From UBA8516 sp035457865 (GTDB lineage Archaea > Thermoproteota > Nitrososphaeria > Nitrososphaerales > Nitrosopumilaceae), in NCBI GenBank assembly GCA_035457865.1, contig DATIAR010000044.1:1-6774 (forward strand): 6,774 nucleotides of DNA, in the 5' to 3' direction. The notes under the pieces are model-generated. The model saw only the letters and a list, made by a program, of their open reading frames with translations. It ran no database searches and had not been told where the DNA came from. Position numbers and translations under genes: made by a program. Below, piece by piece: positions 4,133 through 6,774 of the stretch. Within the stretch, counting starts at the first letter, position 1. Every line of letters starts with the position of its first letter.

Positions 4133-5415
4133 GTTTTGGTCATATGTTTCTTAGATAGTGCATAAAACAAAGCACCTGCTACTATGACTCCGATTCCAAT
4201 TGAAATCACATACGCGCTGAATTGTGTCATCATATATGCTGATATAATAACCCCAAAAAGTGGAAAGAGTGGGAATCTTCCAATGTTTACAGGAATTTTA
4301 AAAGGACGCTCTATGGTAGGTTCTCTGTATCGTAACAAAATTACTGACAAGTTAATCATGCCAAAAGTTATAGCAATAAAAAATACTGAAATATTTGCAA
4401 CAGTTACAATATTTTCCAAAAATGAAAAAATTATTGCGGTAATCATGATGCCAAGGACTGCAATCCAAGGGGTTTTTGTTCTATGATGTATTCTACTTAA
4501 TAACAGAGGTAAGGAATGCTGTGTTGCCATTCCGTATATTATTCGTGAACCAGCAACCAGAATTATGAGCACTGTGTTTGCGGTTGCAAAAAGTGCTATT
4601 ATTGAAAGAATGATTTGTCCATTATTTCCAAGTATTTTTTTAGCAACATCTGCAAGAGGAGCTAATGATGCTCCTAGTTCTTGCCAATTAAGTATCTGTA
4701 TTGCTGCAAGTGAGACAAGTATGTAGATTGTTGCTGTAATAGATATTGCTAAGATGATTGCACGCGGGAGTATTTTCTTTGGGTTTTTTGTTTCTTCTGC
4801 AATATTTACTATGTCCTCAAATCCAATAAACGCAAAAAATATTAAAACAAATGCAAGTGATATGCCGCTTAGACCAGATGGATTTTCAAAATAATTTACA
4901 GGTTCTGTGCCGCTATAGGTAAATCCTAGATAAATAATTAGAATCAGACCTGATGCTTCAATTAAAGTAAAAATAACGTTCATCCATGACGATTCTCTTA
5001 TGCCTATGAAATTGATCAAAGATAGTAGAGCTATTAATGATACAGCTGATACTACAATTGGTAATCCAAAAAATCCTGTTAGATATCCACCGAAACCTAA
5101 TGCTACAGTAGAAGCAGAAATTACAGATGTAAAAAGTGTCATCCATCCAATAAGGAAGGCAAGAAAATTATTTCTGAATGCATTTTTAACAAATAAAAAT
5201 TCCGCAGCAGATTTTGGAAACATTGAGGATAATTCGGCATAGCTTAAACCAGAGAAAACTGCAGCCACTGCTCCGAAAACAAAAGAAACCCATACAACAT
5301 TACCTGCAATTCCTGCGGCTTGACCGATCAATACATAAATTCCTGCGCCTAGAATCAGACCGATGCCATACATAGTTGTGCCAAAAAGTCCCATGTGGCG
5401 TTTTAATTCACTCAT
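4120..5415 (-). CDS. APC-family amino acid permease, 12 membrane helices
   Basis: A cytoplasmic-membrane secondary transporter of 431 residues with the LeuT-type fold. The unwound helix 1 has GAGIYVLIG (23-31), where the substrate carboxylate is bound in the family. Helix 2 ends in SYAELSSMFPKSAAEFLF, the 'YaELs..fPksGgeY' signature with the usual Gly-Gly replaced by Ala-Ala. Helix 6 and its loop show FIGFEDIVNIAEETKNPKK (196-214). SRIIYGMA (290-297) in helix 8 and a late RPFKIP (370-375) are also diagnostic. Hydrophobic segments continue to about residue 420, twelve in all, ending in a basic tail. It imports or exchanges amino acids or amines, most like cationic-type or broad APC members; the exact substrate is not readable. 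It begins six bases after the VIT1-type gene and is probably cotranscribed with it. A weak GAGAAG lies just before the ATG. Confidence 0.94.
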   Translation of the reverse strand: MSELKRHMGLFGTTMYGIGLILGAGIYVLIGQAAGIAGNVVWVSFVFGAVAAVFSGLSYAELSSMFPKSAAEFLFVKNAFRNNFLAFLIGWMTLFTSVISASTVALGFGGYLTGFFGLPIVVSAVSLIALLSLINFIGIRESSWMNVIFTLIEASGLILIIYLGFTYSGTEPVNYFENPSGLSGISLAFVLIFFAFIGFEDIVNIAEETKNPKKILPRAIILAISITATIYILVSLAAIQILNWQELGASLAPLADVAKKILGNNGQIILSIIALFATANTVLIILVAGSRIIYGMATQHSLPLLLSRIHHRTKTPWIAVLGIMITAIIFSFLENIVTVANISVFFIAITFGMINLSVILLRYREPTIERPFKIPVNIGRFPLFPLFGVIISAYMMTQFSAYVISIGIGVIVAGALFYALSKKHMTKTSQS

Positions 5416-5421
5416 TTCTTC

Positions 5422-6135
5422 TCAAACAACTAAACTCAGTAAATAACCAACTAGATAAGCAACTATTGCAGCAATCCCGCCTATAGCAAGTGTATAGATG
5501 CCAGATTTGAACAACGATCTTTTTACAATTTTCCCCTTCAAAATACCAATTAAAAAGAATGCCATTACAGTAAAAATTACAGAATATTGAAATACGTTAG
5601 AACCAGACAAATCAGAATCTGATGTAAAGAAAAAAACGAACGGAATTAATGGAATTAATCCTATGATGTTAAAACCAGTAAATGTGCTCATCGCAGTATC
5701 TATTGGTCGTCTTTTACCTTCGATTAAGCCAAGTTCTTCTTTCATCATTGTATCTAACCATACTTTTCGTCTAGACGTGATTATCCTTACAATTTGTTCT
5801 AACAATTCATCTTTGAATCCTTTATTTGCATAAATGTCACGAATTTCCTGTTTCTCTTGCTCTGCCAAATTATCAATTTCCCATTCCTCTTTGCGTCTTT
5901 CTTTTTCGATGTATTCTTTACGCGTTTTAGTAGCAAGATAATTCCCAATGGCCATTGAAAATCCATCTCCAAAGAGATTTGCAAATCCTAGTATCAACAC
6001 AACAGAGGGCAATAATTCTGCACCACTTGCCCCTGCAACCACCGCAAAAGTTGTTACAGCCCCATCGATTGAACCATATATGAAATCCTCAAAATGCCAT
6101 TTCATACCAATTGAAACACGAATTGAGGGTAGCAT
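5422..6135 (-). CDS. VIT1/CCC1-family divalent metal (Fe2+/Mn2+) transporter
   Basis: A membrane exporter that in this family moves Fe2+ or Mn2+ out of the cytosol, by proton antiport in plant VIT1; here it would act in the cell membrane. From the ATG at 6135 it has 237 residues and five membrane helices (about 19-39, 43-68, 148-170, 180-200, 211-235). Helix 1 carries DGAVTTFAVVAGASG and helix 2 LFGDGFSMAIGNYLA. Between helices 2 and 3 lies the charged cytoplasmic metal-binding domain (about 73-143). Residues matching the metal ligands I recall for eucalyptus VIT1 are all present with identical spacing: Asp24, Met61, Glu83, Glu86, Glu94, Glu97, Met130, Met131 and Glu134. AGGAG at 6142-6146 is six bases before ATG 6135, favouring it over GTG 6156 or ATG 6141. 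It is the first gene of a likely operon with the permease and is divergent from a CBS-domain gene. Confidence 0.92.
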   Translation of the reverse strand: MLPSIRVSIGMKWHFEDFIYGSIDGAVTTFAVVAGASGAELLPSVVLILGFANLFGDGFSMAIGNYLATKTRKEYIEKERRKEEWEIDNLAEQEKQEIRDIYANKGFKDELLEQIVRIITSRRKVWLDTMMKEELGLIEGKRRPIDTAMSTFTGFNIIGLIPLIPFVFFFTSDSDLSGSNVFQYSVIFTVMAFFLIGILKGKIVKRSLFKSGIYTLAIGGIAAIVAYLVGYLLSLVV

Positions 6136-6202
6136 AAACATCTCCTGAATTTTCACATCTGATTCTCATCATTGAAATTTAGTTTCACAGACAAATACTG
6201 CT
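6136..6202. promoter_or_regulatory. Divergent control region of the VIT1-type and CBS-domain genes
   Basis: Only about 67 bases separate the two opposing start codons. The A/T stretch around 6174-6184 (AAATTTAGTT) is about 25 bases upstream of ATG 6203 on the plus strand. On the minus strand the same stretch is 40-50 bases before ATG 6135, so one element could serve both directions. No clear symmetrical operator is visible. Confidence 0.35.
6142..6146 (-). promoter_or_regulatory. Shine-Dalgarno site deciding the start of the VIT1-type gene
   Basis: On the minus strand AGGAG ends six bases before the ATG at 6135. It directly abuts the ATG at 6141 and lies inside the frame opened by GTG 6156, so both those starts are less likely. 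Confidence 0.6.
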
Positions 6203-6774
6203 ATGGGTAATTGTTGGCATATGGTATTAAAGACAATTGAATTAAAAGTGGGCGATTTTATGACCTCCGAACCAATAGCTGTAGATTCTGATGTTTCATT
6301 TCCTGCGGCGATATCTGTTATGGCAAATAACGGAATTGGCAATCTAATCATAAAAGAGAAGAACAAACCAAGCAACATACTTACAGAAAGAGAGATCCTA
6401 TCATATTTAGTGCGACGAGGAGAAATTCCTCTTGAGGCAATGAAAGATGTACTCACACAGTCATTTACACCAATCTCACCTAGAATGTCAATACTTGATG
6501 CAGCAAAACTGATGATTTCGAAGAAGAAAAGATTACTTGTATTTGAGAATGAAAAATTAGTTGGGATAATAACGGCTTCTGATATGTTAAGAGGGTTTAG
6601 AAAAACTGGGATCAATCCACCACTTGACAAAGTAATGAGTGTAAAAGTCTATGAATGCGCTCATATTGATTCAATTTTTAAAGCAATAAAACTTATGCAC
6701 CAAAAAAGAATAGGCAGTGTTATAATAACAAAACATGGAATGCCTTATGGAATATTTACAGAAAGAGATCTATT
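6203..6774 (+). CDS. CBS-domain protein (3' end cut by window edge)
   Basis: The frame is open to the window end, giving 190 residues from ATG 6203. CBS1 spans about residues 15-68 (VGDFMTSEPIAVDSDVSF ... NILTEREIL), CBS2 about 81-132 (VLTQSFTPISPRMSI ... VGIITASDML), and CBS3 begins at about 142 (LDKVMSVKVYECAHID ... YGIFTERDL) and reaches the edge, so a fourth domain probably follows as in the protein at 1491. CBS1 has Glu64 where the ribose-binding Asp of 'T-x-x-D' usually stands; CBS2 (Asp127) and CBS3 keep it. The protein is soluble, and its ligand, probably an adenosyl nucleotide, and its partner are unknown. Start: the in-frame TGA at 6173-6175 limits extension, ATG 6203 lies about 25 bases after a TATA-like stretch, and ATG 6221 (MVLKTIELKVGDFM) is a good alternative. 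It is divergent from the metal transporter gene. Confidence 0.88.
   Translation, partial: MGNCWHMVLKTIELKVGDFMTSEPIAVDSDVSFPAAISVMANNGIGNLIIKEKNKPSNILTEREILSYLVRRGEIPLEAMKDVLTQSFTPISPRMSILDAAKLMISKKKRLLVFENEKLVGIITASDMLRGFRKTGINPPLDKVMSVKVYECAHIDSIFKAIKLMHQKRIGSVIITKHGMPYGIFTERDL

Noticed and set aside
4184..5242. Plus-strand frames opposite the permease (4184-4486, 5000-5242)
   Set aside because: They mirror the permease membrane segments and have no independent start signal or motif.
6136..6156. GTG 6156 as the start of the metal transporter
   Set aside because: The AGGAG site would then lie inside the coding region; ATG 6135 has ideal spacing and the conserved part begins well after it. 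It remains possible.
6169..6630. Minus-strand open frame of 153 codons
   Set aside because: It lies opposite the CBS-domain protein starting at 6203, whose motifs (TEREIL, GIITASD, GIFTERD) are unmistakable.
1..6774. CRISPR array, tRNA/rRNA, insertion sequence or integrase
   Set aside because: No spaced identical direct repeats, tRNA-like cloverleaf, terminal inverted repeats with a transposase, or phage-type gene was seen; the window is nearly filled by ordinary genes.

Overview
The window reads as a piece of an ammonia-oxidising archaeon (Thaumarchaeota/Nitrososphaeria, most like the Nitrosopumilus/Nitrosarchaeum group). The reasons are: AT-rich, tightly packed genes; archaeal TATA-like boxes about 25 bases upstream of several start codons, the pattern expected for leaderless mRNAs; a small winged-helix regulator of a type I recall as common in marine thaumarchaea; and single-gene CBS-domain and universal stress proteins. 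The genus is inference; no rRNA or ammonia-oxidation gene is present to fix it.

Left part (1-1416): a truncated small heat-shock protein (Hsp20, minus strand) is divergent from a universal stress protein (UspA family, plus strand) across a 160-bp region with two inverted repeats. Next comes a winged-helix transcription factor with a striking 8-3-8 inverted repeat between its TATA box and its start codon, and a long near-perfect inverted repeat across its stop codon.

Middle (1491-3288, plus strand): a protein made of four CBS domains, an unrecognised 118-residue helical protein, and a small protein with one N-terminal membrane anchor that probably starts with TTG.

Right part (3292-6156, minus strand): a short-chain dehydrogenase/reductase with its own promoter, and a likely two-gene operon in which a VIT1/CCC1-type divalent metal transporter is followed after 6 bases by a 12-helix APC-family amino acid permease. 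A second CBS-domain protein (plus strand, cut by the window end) is divergent from the transporter.

Taken together the window is a stress and nutrient-response neighbourhood: chaperone, Usp, regulators, two CBS-domain sensor-like proteins, metal export and amino acid transport. I see no mobile element, CRISPR array, RNA gene or phage gene. No obviously new multi-gene system is visible; the best leads are the regulatory palindromes around the stress genes and the two unrecognised small proteins.
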